Origin: Ochotona curzoniae
Lineage: Eukaryota; Chordata; Mammalia; Lagomorpha; Ochotonidae
DNA: 64,000 nt
Direction of reading: 5' to 3'
NCBI RefSeq assembly: GCF_017591425.1
Contig: NW_024467121.1
Span: 21,154,707-21,218,706, forward strand
The position numbers and the translations under genes are program-made. Shown here one piece after another: positions 15,201-30,200 of the stretch; position 1 is the stretch's first letter; every line of letters begins with the position of its first letter. The notes beneath the pieces were generated by a model. It did no database searches. It was not told the origin of the DNA and saw only the letters and a program-made list of their open reading frames with translations.

Positions 15201-18200
15201 AACACATTTTGAAACAAAATTTGATAGGAAGACTTTATGGTTTCATACTATTTTTAAGCGATACTTAAGAAAATATAAGCATAAAATAAAGTATTTCTAG
15301 GACTGACATTGAGACACAATAAATTAAACTGCCACTTGTAATGTTAACATCCCATGTTGGAACGCCTGTTTGAGTGCTGGCTACTGTGCTTCACATCCAG
15401 CTTCTGTAAGTGTAACTTCATAAAATTGAAGTCTGAAATATGGAATCATGGTAATTCAGTACCAATAAAAATTGTTTTTAGAAGTTATGATTATGTTTGG
15501 TAAAAACTAGAAAATTATATACCTCAACTGAGTATGATGTTCTGAATACAAAGTTGTTTTTTTGTTTTTGTTTTTGTTTTTTTTGTTAAGTTGAATTTGG
15601 TAATGAAAACTTTGCTGTCTTTTTTACTGGTTAATAGAAATGATTGGATTGATAAAAGGCAATTAAAATGCTGAGCACAATTGCTTTAGTAAATTTGGGG
15701 TATTGAAAAATAAAATGTGATTGAAAGAGGGATTTTGAGAAATTGATATTTGTTTCTCGGAATAGTTATACATTCAATTTCAATGCAATTAAATTGCCTT
15801 TCTAAATCAGTATCTTCTGATAGTATATATAAAGAATTAAGCAACATTCTAGGCCTGTATTATCTGAGACCAGATTCTTCCTCTTGAAACCACCTTTTTA
15901 GTTACCTGAGAATATTTACCATTTCTTGCATGTCTCTGTAAATCTCTTAGAATAATTCTGATTTTTATTTAATTTTTAACTGAAAAGCAGTTAGAGAAGA
16001 GGGGAATCTTCCATCAAAAACTGGTTCACTCTCCAAATTGCTGCAGTGGTCCAAGCTGGGCTGGTCCAAAACCAAGAGTCAGGGGCTTCCAGGTCTCCCA
16101 CGCTGGTGCAGGGTCCCAAAGTTTTGGCCATCCTCTGCTACCCTCCCAGGCCACAAACAGGGAGCTGGATGGGAAGTAGGGTCTGCCAGGACTCATAAAC
16201 TGTCACTCTGGTACTGGATGTGGAATCTTGCAAGCAGAAGCTTAGTCTGCCGCATCCCAACTTTGGCCCTGCATTTATAGTTCTATCCCATTTGCATTTA
16301 TTGCTTGTAAACTAATCTCCTGTTTTGTCTTTGAAAGGTGCACCATTGTTTGATGGTTCATGTCGCTTTATCGATCCACAAACTATGCAGGCTTTGCAGC
16401 AGTGTAATTTGCTTCTGAGCAACCTCAATACAGTCTTAAGCTGCTTTGCAACAGAGGCTCAAGATATCACTGAGAGAGGTGTGTCCTTTTAAGTTTTATT
16501 TTTTGAGTTAAACAGAGTGAAATTCCTGTATATTAGATAGATTATTGTGTTTGAAGACATATTTCTCAAATGCTAGACTTTTTTTTTAATGCAGAGCTAC
16601 TGAATGTTGTAAGATGTACTTAAAATTTGGTAAAATTTTAGAATTTAATCAATATTGGTTTAAATGTGTTCAGTATAGTTTTTAAAATTAATTATGTGTT
16701 TGTTTAATGAATTGTTCTTTTTGTTTTGTTTTGTTTAAAGGCTTGGCCTGAAAACATTAGACTTGTTAGTATGAGGTGTTTGCTTTGTTTAGCCAGCTCC
16801 TTATTAATTTTAGTATTTTGGAGGTTTTGTTTGACGTAGCTTTGAACCAAATAGGTAGAGGGTAGATCAGTTCAAAATATGTGTATTGTTAAAACATCAA
16901 ATAACTAGTTTTCACAAATTGTTAAACAGCTTGAGTTCTTTGTGATTGACAGATTGAAAGTTAATGTCTGATGTTAATTCTTTTTATAGGTTTGATAGAC
17001 TTAAGCAATAAATATATAGTTGCCCAGCTTATCTGTCAGTATGCACAGATGGTCCTGTGGTTCTCCCATTCCGGACTTTTACCAGAAGGCTTAGGTAAAA
17101 TATTTAATCTATGAATAATACCTGAAATATTTTTCAATCTTTATAGGTTTTTTTCTTCAGGTTTATTTGCTTCCACCTTATTTTATGCATTCTTTCCTTG
17201 CATTCTTTCTCATTTTAGAAATGAGGACAGTGTTTCACCTCCATCCCTGATAATGCAGGTGTTCTATAAACGTGTATTGCATTGAATCACATTTAAAAGG
17301 CGAAAGCACGAAAAACATGTCTTGTAAAAATAGTTTCATTAAAATTGGCAGCAATAATTGAAATCTGTGGAACAGTGGTTCCTATTGCCTTGTGTGTTGA
17401 TCTTTTGCAATTTAGGGATCTTTTAATGTGTTTACTAATAATTTTTTATCATCAGTTAGATGCTCCCTTTTGAGTAATACTGTCTGATGCCAAGAATGAA
17501 AAAAATGCATCACTGTTGACTGTACAGTTTTTGCTTTAGAATGTACTTCTGAAAACTCGCCTTCCACATTTCCAAAATGCACTTTAGGTTTTATTTAGAA
17601 GTGCCCCTGTGCTGCATGTAAATAGTCCTTAATCTTACTCTTCCATAATTTTTTGAGATTTATATTTGAACAGTCTGCATTATTTACTTTACGATAATTG
17701 TTTGTGCCTAAAGAGAAAAATTATTTAGAACAGTTTCCAGGATTTCAAACTTACATCTTTGTTGGAGACTTGTTTCCTCTGACTTTTTAAATTTTCTTTT
17801 ACATCTGTAATGAAAGAGCTGTAGTATTTTTTTTTTTCAATTATTCAGCCAGTCTGCAGGTTAAACAACATTAAAAGAGTATAGTAAAAATATCAATGTA
17901 TATACAAAAGTTGTTGAGATAATTTGGAAACATTACTAGCTTTTTTTCCAATTCTTAAAAAAAAATCTAGATGATGCTGTGCAATTGTCAAGGTTATGCT
18001 ACAACTACCCCGTAATTCAGAACTACTACACCAATCGTCGACAGAACTGTGAGCGTTTGTCAAGGTATAGTACATCCTAATCATCAGTACATCTTAGAAA
18101 TGATTCCCATCACTAAGCACATTTTCTTAGAACAGAATTTATCATGTTACAAATAGATTTAAGTGTGGAGAACTCTCCAAAACGTATCAGATTCATTAAT

Positions 18201-21200
18201 AGCATTTTTGTTTTACTTATATTGCTTTTTATAACCTTAATGGTTACACCTTTATTTTAGAATTTGAGTATAGCTAATAGTTGTTTTTCTGAATAAGAAC
18301 CAGTTATTTAACATTCTGGTTTTTTATTTGTTTGTTTATTTGTTTGTTTTACTGAATACATGTTGGTTGTTTTGCAATAAAGGAGTAAAAGTAATAAAGA
18401 TCAAGTAAGGCTTGGCCCTGTCTCTAAAGTTAGCCTTCCTCACATTAGATGACAAAATTAAAGAATAAACAATTCAAATTTTCTTCGTTAAGAATCTTTG
18501 GGGAATCAGTACTTAAATGGCTGTGCATAGCTTTAATTCTGATGCATGGCCAGTTTGGAGACTCGGTGCTTCATGATAACTAATACAGGATTGTGAACAT
18601 GAACTTTAGAGATTGATTGAATGTGTTTTGAAATGCTAGATCTATTATTTTGTAAATGCTATGTCCTCAGATTTGCTTATACGTTTTTTTATATTATTTG
18701 TCATATAAGTAATAAAGTCAGTGTAAGAATTACATGAAATGGCAGGTATTTGGCTTTGTGGAAAAAGTGCTGAATGTCACATCTCATATTGGAGTAAAGT
18801 ACCTGGGCTTGATTCCTTGCTGTGTATCACAGTTCTAGTTCCCTGCCAGTGTAGACCCTGGGAGACAGCAAGTCGTGATTCAAGTAATTGGGTCTCTGCT
18901 AGCAAACTGGTAGACTTGATTGGAATCCTTGCTTCAAGCTCAACCTCTTGGCCACTGCAGGCATTTGTGGAGTAAGCTAGGACAATCCAGTACAGTGTCT
19001 TACAGAGAGAGAGGGAAAGACAGGTCTTCCATCTTCTGGTTCACTCCACAGATGGTCTTAACTGCTGGAGCTAAGTCAATCAAAACCAGGGTCCAGGAGC
19101 TTCTTCCTGGTCTTCACATTGGTGCAAGGCCCAAGGATTTAGGCCGTCCTCTGTTGCTTTCCTAGGCCTTAGTTAGATTGGAAACAGAGCTGCAAAGACT
19201 CAAACTGTACCTATACAGGATTCTGGTGTTCAGGTGGAGGATTATTGAGCTATGCCACTGCACTGTCTACAGGTTTTATTCTTTTTTGATTTAGAGAACT
19301 CTCCCATCCTGTGATTTGCTCCCCAAATGCATGCAAAACTAGACCAAGCTGTACCTAAGAGCTCAATACAGGTCTCCTGTGTGGTTGGCATGTAACCAAG
19401 TTTTTTAAAAATAGAAAAAACCTTACATAAGATGTACTTGGGCATCTAGTATCAAACTCCAGAAAAGCTCAATAGGTAGTAGATACTGTTGCTTTAATAA
19501 ATAGTATTAGTTGAGGAAATAGATATTAGATGAAATATCTGCTTATTACATTGTGTGTTCTCAGTAATGTATTTGATAATGCAGTCTGTAACTTTTTGAA
19601 ATTTGAACTACGAAATTATGAACCATCATATTCCTTAGAAGTAGAATAGTCTCTGGGATTTGTCTGTAGTACTCCAGATGCTAAATGATGTCCATTTTTA
19701 ACTCAGTTCTCTTTAGTAGGTGGGATTATGGCTTTTTTAAGAGTTGATGCTTCTTGTTTTGATGAGTCATTGGTATTAAATAATCCTTAGTGTTTCCTTT
19801 ATTGCAGAGGGAAGTGGAACCACGATTGCTTGATGATTGATGGATTGGTTTCTCAGTTAGGAGATGGAATTGAGAAGTTATGGAGACGAGAGGAAGGAGG
19901 CACAGGAAGATACCCTCCTGCTAGTATACATGTATGTTTGTCATCCTGTGAGGTTGAGGGAGGGTGGAGACATGTTTCACTGTTTTTCACAACTTGCTGA
20001 GGCTTAGCAAATCACGGCCCTGATGCGTAACTGTGTGAAACTCAGGAAGTTTTAAATTTTTCCTTTCACAGGCACTACTTGACATATACTTGTTAGACAA
20101 TGTTACTGAAGCGAACAAGCATTTTATTGTATCCTTTAAAATTTTACTAAATATTTTTGTGTTACCAAACTTAAAATTTAAGAGCAATAGGTATGTTGCA
20201 TGCCTGACCTAAGCTCAGTTTTGTTTGAAATATCTTTAAAGAAGTATTCTTTACCTAGGATCTAGGGGTTCATATTGCCTATGTTAAACATAAAACTATG
20301 AAAAATTTTGTTTTATGTTTAGTTTATGCTTAGATTTTCTAGGGATATGTTCCTTAGTTTTTATTTCTTAAATGTGTCACACTCAAAGAATGACTGCTTT
20401 AGAAATATAACCTCAAGGATGTTGGGTGATTCAAATGAATGGATTATAATTAAATTACTTTATAGGTTAAATGTCTTTAGGCATTGCCTCAGCTTTGTAG
20501 TTATTATTTTTTTTTCTTCCTTTTAATTTTTATGTATTTATTTTATTGGAAAGGCAGAGTTACAGAGGGAGAGAGAGCTACCATCTCTGCTGGTTTACTC
20601 CCAAAACAGCTGGAATGGCCAGGGCTATGCCAAGAGCCATCTCACATTGGGTAATTGTTGCCCAGTGGCTTGGGCTGTCTTTCTGCTGCTTTCTTAGGCC
20701 TTTAGCAGGGAGTCAGAGCAGAGAGCAGCAGCCAGCACTGGAACTGGCGTGCACAGGGATGCCAGTATTGCAGGTATTAGGTTATCTCACTGTGCCACAG
20801 CACTAGACTTTGTAGTTTCTTTAGCTAAAAATGTACAATTCCTTTCCAGTTTAGGAACTGTATGATGTGTTTGCTTAAGCTACCAGCTTTTGTCAAATAA
20901 CTGAAATTTTGTCATTAACTTTGTTATTTGAATTTCCCAAGTTACAGACTTCACAAAATCAATATACATTTTGCGGTGGTAGTAGTAAAATAATAGGAAA
21001 GCAAATTTTAACAGAATTTTCTTATAATTTTCAAATTGTCTTTTAATGATATTCTAGTATTACCTATTTTAAATAGATATATGGCTGTCTTTATTATCCT
21101 TAATATTTTAAAGACCATCTATTTGCTGCTTGATATTATGTATTCCTCTCCAAACAAAATGGACACTTCCATTGAGTCCTTTCCTACTGCCTTCGCCATT

Positions 21201-24200
21201 TCTTGGGGCCAGGTTAAACTTATTCAAGGATTCTGGCTGATAGATCATAGTGACTATGAGGTAAGTGTATTTATTCACTTAGAATGTAAACCTTTGTTAA
21301 TGCTAGAAAATCTATGTCCCTATTTTATGTAAAAGATACCTGAAAGGAGATCTGATTTACTCAAAGTGTGCCTTCATTAAGCACAGTCTTACTAGATTAA
21401 AAAGGAAAAAACAGTTTAGAACTCCAGGATTCTTATTGTCTGTAGAAAGTAAACAATTCTGAAAATTTCAGATGCAGTGATTGTTGGGTTAGAAATATGT
21501 TTAGGATATTGTGTGAACCCTGAAAGCATTGATACATGGTTTGGTATATGGGATAGACAATGGAAAGTTTTGTTGTTGGTTTTTTTTTTTTTTTTTAGGC
21601 ATCAAAGATATGAGGATATTGTGAAGCATTCTTTAAAATTTGCTGTAGATTGAAATACCTCTTTTCATCTTATTTAAATTGGTTTATCTTAATTTTTGTG
21701 AGCTTTAGTATTTTTAAAGGATAGCAACTATGTCTAAATGCAGCTTATAATTTAGCATTTCATGTAAATTTCAGGGTGGTTTGGACCTTTTGTTTCATCC
21801 AACTACTTCAAAGCCAGAGTCATGGCAACATGCAAAGGTTATTGAAGCCTTTATGAGTCAGGGTGAACACAGACAAGCCCTCAGATACATTCAGACAATG
21901 AAGCCAGCGGTGTCCAGGGGGAGTGATGTTACCCTTCATCTCACTGTATTGCTTTTCAATAGGTAAGCATATACTCTGAAAATTAAAACTCATACATGTT
22001 AAAGAAAATGGAATTAATGAGGTAGATAGCATTCTATATAGTATTTGTTTGATTGCATTACATAATTACACTTTATCTTTCAACAATGCCTTTTATCTGC
22101 AGTAAGATGAGTAAGAAGTACCTCGAATAAAGGTGGTAATCAAATTGGAATTTCCAGTTCTATCAGTTTCTAATTGACAGCATCTTCAGCATGAATAATT
22201 GAGGGTTGTTCACTGTCTAATTGTAATCATCCTCTATAAAGTTGGTTTATTTTTATCATGATTTTCCAGTGCCTACCTACCTCATGTAGGGCTACATAAA
22301 AGTTTGTTTCAATACTATCTTCTAGAGAAATCTTTATGACTGGTATACATGTAGATATTCCTTGTAGTAGGATTATTGGGTCACAACTTATATATAATGT
22401 TAATTTTTGTGGTTACACCCAAGTCTCAGCCTCCAAGACAGTCTTTACCAGGGGTTTTGAATTGAATACCTACAGAATCCCCACCTGATTGTGAGACAGT
22501 CCTATGTAAGAAACGCTGTTTAATGAATTTATTTCTGCCTCAGTACTTTCCTCTGGGGGGTGGGGAGGAGTCTAAAACCTTAAATTTGACTACAACTCTC
22601 TAATTAGATCTTGCTGTAAATCAGCTGGAGTGTTTTAATTAAGCTGGATTCTGAACCTGTAAATAAAATATTTTTCTCATCTATTTGCAGTTACTCATTC
22701 TCTTTTTTTTCTTTTCAGTCCTATGCCTTCTGCTACACCACACCCATCTTTCACTTCTGTTTAGGCCACACTTAACGTTGTATTATTCTGTTATGTAGCA
22801 TTTTAATAAAAACAGTACAAAAATAACTTTAAATTTTATTCATATGAGGTACAGTTAGTATTCAAGAGATTTTGGAGATAATTTTTAAATTGTAACCGAA
22901 AAACAACAAGTTTCTGTAGATAGGTGACTTGCTTTGAATGTGTAAATAGATTTTCTAAAACTAAACTTTGATGATTTCAGATGCATGGTTGAAGCTTGGA
23001 ATTTATTGCGACAGCATTCTAATAGGTTGAATGTAGAGGAGTTATTAAAGCACACATATGAAATCTGTCAGGAGATGGGCTTAATGGAGGATTTACTGAA
23101 GTTACCATTTACAGACACAGAACAGGTAATCACTTATTAATATAATCTTACCAGGAATTCATGACGAATCGATGGGTTACAAATGGATTTTGTTCTTCCT
23201 AGGACTGTTTGGTGAAATTTTTGCAGACCAGTGCCAGTGTTCAGAATCGAGAATTTCTTTTAGTCCACCATTTGCAGCGCGCCAATTATATCCCTGCCTT
23301 GAAACTGAACCAAACTTTGAAGGTTAATCTTATGGTATGATTCAAGTTTTCATAATATGGAACAAAGAATAAGGAAAACTGGAGAATTTTGGTTTGTTGT
23401 AAGAATTTGCAGTTTGGTAACATATGAGTTACATTATCTTCAACTTGGAGAATCCTTTTCTTATCTTCACAGTGTTGCTAGATTACCAGCTCCCTTAGGG
23501 AAAATTAGAGAAAGCAATAGAGGGCAGAAATATGAAATATTATTTTGTAAGTTTAATTAGTTTTGTATGTACATAGAGCATTGAGCTGAAAAGATCAGAC
23601 TCCTTGGTTAGTTCCGTGTTCTTGGACACAGATTCTGTCGTTCGTCACCTCATGTGTAAAATGGTAATAGCTCCTTGAGGTGGTTATGATGATGGAATAC
23701 CACTCTTATGTGGAGTAAAATATTGTCTGACACATTGATGTTTGATAAATGGCAGTTATTCTTTGCATTACTTGTGAAGAATTGGATACTTGTTAGTAAT
23801 TTGGATTTAGCAATTAGGTATGTGTGTGAAATCCTTGTTTTGCAAAATGTAGGCAGGTGAAAGATACTCCTAATTAGATTTTAAGTGTGGAATATGTAAC
23901 CGTTATGTTCTGTGCAATAGAACGACCGTGATCCTCATTTGCGAGAGAGATCAGTGGCTCGAAATGCTATATTAGACCAGTATGGGAAGGTTCTTCCTAG
24001 AGTCCAGCGAAAATTAGCCACTGAGAGAGCTAAGCCTTATCATCTGTCAAGATCATCAGTGCTTCGAGAAGGTATGATGTTTTGAAAAATGTTGGGACCT
24101 TTTGGCCTAGAAAAGGTTGTGGAATCCATCATTAGACAGAGTTTCTGAGAGGAGACAGTGGTTGGAGCTGAGCCAGTCTGGAGCCAAGAGCCAAGCTATG

Positions 24201-27200
24201 CTTGACTGTATTTTCAATCATTATTTAGTGAAAATCCTATGATAGGCAGTTAACCTAGTGGTTAAGACTTTGGTTAAGATGCTTGCATTCCCACATTCTA
24301 CTGGAATTCAGTTCCTAGCTCTAACCCCAGCTTCCTGCTAATGTAGACCCTAGTAGTCAACACAGAAATTCTTTCCTGACTCTTGCCTGGCCCAGCCTCC
24401 ACAGCCATTTGGGAAATGAGCCAGCTGATAGAAACTTTCTGAACTAGACATTTGTTTTTGAAATATTTATTTACTTATGTATTTATTTGTTTGTTTATTT
24501 TACTGGAAAGTCAGATCTACAGAGAGAAAGGTCTGCCATCCACCAGTTCACTCCCCTCGTGGCTGTAATGTCCAGCCAGAGCTGAGCCAATCCAAAGCCA
24601 AGAGCCAGGAGCTTCTGAGTCTCCCACGTGGGCTCAGGGTCCCAAGTCTTTGGGCTGTCCTTGACTGCTTTCTCGGTCACAAGCAGGGAGCTAGAAGGGA
24701 AGTGGAGCAGCCAGGACCCAAAAGGTGCCCATATGGGATCCCAGAATGTGCAAGGCAAGGACTAAAGCCACTAGGCTGCTGCACTGGACTTCAAATAGAC
24801 TTTTTAAAAAATATCTTAAAAAAAAAAAGATATAACTAAATCCAATATTCTTTTCAGTTTCTAGACCCAAACCATTATCAACAATTCCAAAACAAGCTAT
24901 GTCAGGAACGGTATTAACAAGATCTGCTTTCATCAACAATGTGTTGTCTAAAATTGGAGAAGTTTGGACCAGCAGTGAGCCTAAAAACAGCATCTTAACC
25001 TGCATTAGGTATGTTCTTTGTAGCCCTTTAACAGCCATGCTGTTAACCTCTCCTGGGCATCATCAACATTTACCAACAATCTACCCTTGTTGCCACAGGA
25101 TTTCTTAGAATGTGTGAAAATCTCAAAGTAATTTTTTATTTTGGTTATTTTTTCACAGAAAGATTTTATTTTAAATAGAAAAGTGCTACATTTGCTTTTT
25201 GCAAGTGCTTCATGTGATACATATGAAAAGTTAAAAATGTTCATTTCCTTTGTAGTCCTAAAATAGAAGAACCAGCTCCCATAGCATATTCTCTGCCAGA
25301 TCTGGAACTCCCGGAGGCATTTGTTAGAACACCTATTTCAAAAACATCACAAAAGGTTTCTCGGTAAGAAATTCTTAAGACACAGTGCTGTTAGATGATT
25401 ATCAGTTTTTAATGATCTTTGAATATGGAAGTTTGAATAGTTCAATGGTTTGCTAAGTTTTTTTTGTTCAGTATAACTCAATAAGGAAGCTAACCAGAAG
25501 TTTTCTAATGTTATATGTATTCTGATTACAGATTGCTGGATCTGGTTGTTCATCCTGTTCCACAACCTTCTCAATGTTTGGGTCTGATTCAGCACAGCCC
25601 TCCCAAATCACCTTTGTACCTGCCATCTAGTGTATTGCCTTTAAGATCAGAATTGAAGGGATCACATCAGAATACCGCCAGGGCTTCTGAATTCTGCATA
25701 CTTGAAACTCCTCTTATAGTTAAGGTTAGTATTATATAATACAACAGTCAGCAAAAGCTGTATAGTTTTTGAGTAGTAAGAAAAATAGGCGACCTCTTTA
25801 ATCAATAGCCTTAAGCATTTTTTTTCATTATCTTAGTCCTTTGCTGATTCATGAAGTCTTAACAGTTAATTGCTTCTGTTTCTCTTTTCTTGGTTAGCCT
25901 TTTCTTTTTTTCCCCTACATTTTATAGTAAATCATTAGGTAGACCAATGTTAACAAGCTTCCGTGTCACAAAAAACTTGTGATGCCTGTTAGCAATGATT
26001 TTTTACCATACCACTTTTTATAAATCTTTTTTTAAAGATTTTTATTTTTATTACAAAGTCAGATATATAGAGAGGAGGCAAGAGAGAGGGGAAGATCTTT
26101 CGTCTGATGATTCACTCCTCTTGTGACTGCAACAGCCAGTGCTGCGCCAATCTGAAACCAGGAACCTTCCGGGTCTCTCACATGGGTGCAGCGTCCCAAA
26201 GCTTTGGGCCGTCCTCGACTGCTTTCCCAGGCTACAAGCAGGGAGCTGGATGGGAAGTGGAGCTGCCGGGATTAAAACCGGCACGCATATGGGATCCCGG
26301 CACGTTCAAGGCAAGAACTTTAGCCACTAGGCCATGGTGCCGGGCCCTACCATGCCACTTTTAAATGTTTTTATATGTTATTCATTAGTTCCTTGTCCAG
26401 GGTTTTGCTTTGAATTCCAAAAACTTGTGGCTTCTTTGTTGATGAGATCCAGCATTTATAGTGAAACACGTAAATTCTTGCTTTCCACAGTGAATTAAAA
26501 ACGTTAGTACATGCTACTCCTGACAAGTTAAAAGCAAGTTATAGATTATGTTTCATTAAACTTAATATCCAGGACAGTATTTCTAACTTTTTTTTCATCT
26601 GTTGAAGAAAAATCCGATTTGGTATTTTCAGCAACTAAGTTCAGATGTAGTAAAACTGGGGAATAACTTTTTGCATGATACCAATAGCTAGAACAATTAT
26701 ATAATCTTGTAAGGTAGCTAACCAAGTGCAGTAATCTTGTGGTATTTTTAAAAACCTATTTTCTAGGCTTTTAGAGAGCAATTGAAATTAAGTTCTGAAT
26801 AATTTTCATGGTAACATCAAGTTATTTTCTAATATGCTTTCAGGGGATAAAATCAAGTTATTGAATTCTTGGAAATTTTTTTGTAAAACCTTGAAGTTTG
26901 TCTCAGCAGTTTAGGTTAGCTTTCCATAATTTAGGTTCTGTTTATCACATGCAATTTCCTTGTTTACCTCACTAAAAACGTATAAGTTTATTAAAGAATT
27001 TATCTTAGCAACTGGCACTTCTTTTAATTGAATTTAAATTGAAAAAAAAACATGACTTTTAGAAAAGTGGTGGATGCAACATTAGGTTTGGTTTGGTTTT
27101 GAAGACTTACTTATTATAAAAGGCAAAGTAGCAGAGGTCTCCTGTCTACTGGCTTATCCCTGAATGGCCACAGGAGCTAGTCCTGGGCCAGGCCAAAGCA

Positions 27201-30200
27201 AGCAGCTGAGAAATGCATGGTGTGCATCTAGTGAGTAGCAGCAGTCCAATGCTCGGGTCATTATCAGCTGCTTTGCAGACTATCTTGCTTGGAAGAACAT
27301 AGCTTCAGGATATGACCTAGACATCCTGATAAGGGCTGCGGTGTCTTAAGTTTAACCTGCTGCAGCATAATGCTAACCCTTGCAGTTTTAATTTTGTAAC
27401 TACATGAAAAAGCTGTGGCAGAATTTTGTGTATTTTAGGTAATCTGAAATAAAATTTTCTGGTCACATTTTTTTGCAGATGAGAACACCATCACTATTGT
27501 GATTGATTTGGCCCTGTCTGTCTCTGTGTACCTTTTGTAATTACTAATGGTAGAATTACATTTATTTTTTGTTTCAGAAAGCCAAAACTTTGGCCATGTC
27601 AGTTACCTCGTCTGGATTTTCCGAGTTTACGCCTCAGTCTATCCTAAGGTCTGGTCTTCGAACAACACCGTTGGTGTCTCCTTCTCTATCAACAGGGCGG
27701 TCTCTTACTCCTCCTCTACGATTTAAAGAAACCAGAATTTCATTTATGGAAGAAGGCATGCATGCAAAAGGTGCTACTGGGGTAAGTTTGATAGTACTTA
27801 GTAGAATATGTTAAGAATATATTCATTCTTAGAAGGAAAAAGTGAGATAACATTATACAAATTTTCATGTGCATTCTTAGGAATGGTCACAAAACCAGAA
27901 AACATCAGTTTTATTACCAGTTCAAGGGCACTGGTCCCTCATGTACAAGAATAAGGCTTCTTGCTACCAAATAAACTGCCCATGGTTAAGTCAGTATTTT
28001 CTAGCAGAAATGGGACTTAAATGAAACCACCTCATTTTCAGTCTTTTGTTTTTTATCTTGTGTTGAAATTTCTTCTCCCCCCACAGTTTTTTACACTGCC
28101 TTAAGTTCCCAGTTAGAGGGTGTTATTTTCAGAGCACCATTCTAGATTGATAAAAACCCACTTGGTGATTGCTGATTGACCTGTTCCAACATTTTAGTTT
28201 TCTGAAATTAGGAGAACATTAATAACTTTTAGTTCTGTATCTCAATGAATTTGAAGCAAGTGATTTTTGTTGAGTAGATGATTTAGCGGCCTACACAGCA
28301 TGGAAAGAATGGATGTGTTTGGAGTGAATAACTTAGAACCAGACCAAACCGATGTTTACTTTTTTTTTTTAATCTTTTTTTTCTCACATAGGCTGCAGAG
28401 GACAGCAAAATACATGTCACAGCATCTTTCCATAAGTGTGGACTTGAAGGAGAAGCTGATTGGCTGAAAGACAAAGATAAAACCATGTCATTTCCTTTGA
28501 ATAGCCCTGAAAATGACCATCAAATAACACATGTGAGGTCACAGGATACATCCTCACAAAGATTGGAGAAACTGGATATGAGCAAAGAAACCAGTCCTGC
28601 CTCAACCAGATCAGATCAGACTATCTTAGATTATCAGGATGCACCATCACCACAAGAATTGGAGGATGTTATTTTTATGGACTGTAAATCAGCAAATACT
28701 TCTACTGAGCAAATTACAAACTTAACAGAACAAACTGAGAAAGATGATAGTCCTCTAGACCTTGAGAAACAAATGGGTAAGAATTTATTACCAAGCATTC
28801 AAAATTGCCATTGATGTCTTAGGATTTTTTTACCACAAGAAAAATTCTAGGTTAAATATTAAATTCTCACAACATACTAAGTTGTGATGAGATACTATAG
28901 TTGAGGCCAGAACATAGGGATGAGAAAAGACTTTGTTTGGAATTGGTAGAATAAAAGATTAAGCTTTTTGTTTCTTACCCCATACATACGTAGTTTATTT
29001 ATAAGGAATTCCTTACTTTAACTGTGTATAACCAACAGAGTAATAACTATCATACGTAACTTCTTTGGGGAAATATTTGTTGCCTAATTGAATTAGATTC
29101 CTTAAGAATTATTTCAGTGAGATTTGGACTATGGTATCTTTAGTAAGTAAACACAAGCATTAATTGCTCATGTCCAGAGAATCTTTTTTGTTGTTGTTGT
29201 ATAAGGGACAGACTTAATACTCACCTTACTGTCCATATGCCCACAACAGCCAGGGCTGCAGACTCCATCCAGGTCTCCTTTGCAGGTTGCAGGGATGCTT
29301 CAGCTTGAGCCTTCCACTGTTGCTTACTAGTGTTTGCTTTAGTGAAAGCTGGAATGAGGAGCCAGGCCCAGGCCTTGAGCTCAGCTAGTACAGGCCTGGC
29401 CATTGTGGGCATTTGGGACATGAACCAGCAGAGGTGGGAATTCTGTCTCTGCCTCTGAAATAAATTTAAAAAGTAAGCTATAATCCAAGATCATTAGTAA
29501 CTGCTATTTAGCATAAATTAATGTTTTGTATGATTTATTGGCATTTTAGAAGTTGAAGAGGAAGCATTTACAGATTCAAATCGTTTAAGCCCCATTCAAG
29601 GAGCTGATTCTCACTGTACACCATCCATCCATGAAGGGTAAGCTTACAGAGAAAAATACAAATATGTTTTTGGAGAAATGCAATGCAAGTGCAGTAGTAG
29701 TAAAATATGCTTGTGCAGATTTTTGACATCTCCATTTCAGTAACATTTTCTATTTTGGAAGTTCATTGGTGTAGTTGTGTGTTGCTTAGTGGTTACAGTG
29801 AAATCTGTGACACGTTTCCAAATTAAAACCTCTTATTTTTTTTGGCAGACCAAAAGATAAGACTTACAGCATGTGTTTCTTCATTGCCTCCTCTTTGCAG
29901 TGGTCTCAGGATAATCAGTCCCAGGACTTGTGGATGACCAGTAGTTTTGATTTTTGCTGACTGAATAATACATTTTGTTCACAGAAAATCTGTTGTACTA
30001 AGTGTTATAAAACAGTGCTATTTAAAGTGTGATCTCTAGCAAGCAGGTATAGTTTTTAGTTTGTGATTTCCAAGGAGCTTGCATTAGAATATAACCCTGC
30101 ACTGCTTCTATTATTGAACAGTCAGCTAATAAATCAGTGTGTTTAGTGGACTGATTATTCTTTTAAATAAATGTACCGCTATTTATATACCTACTTTTTA

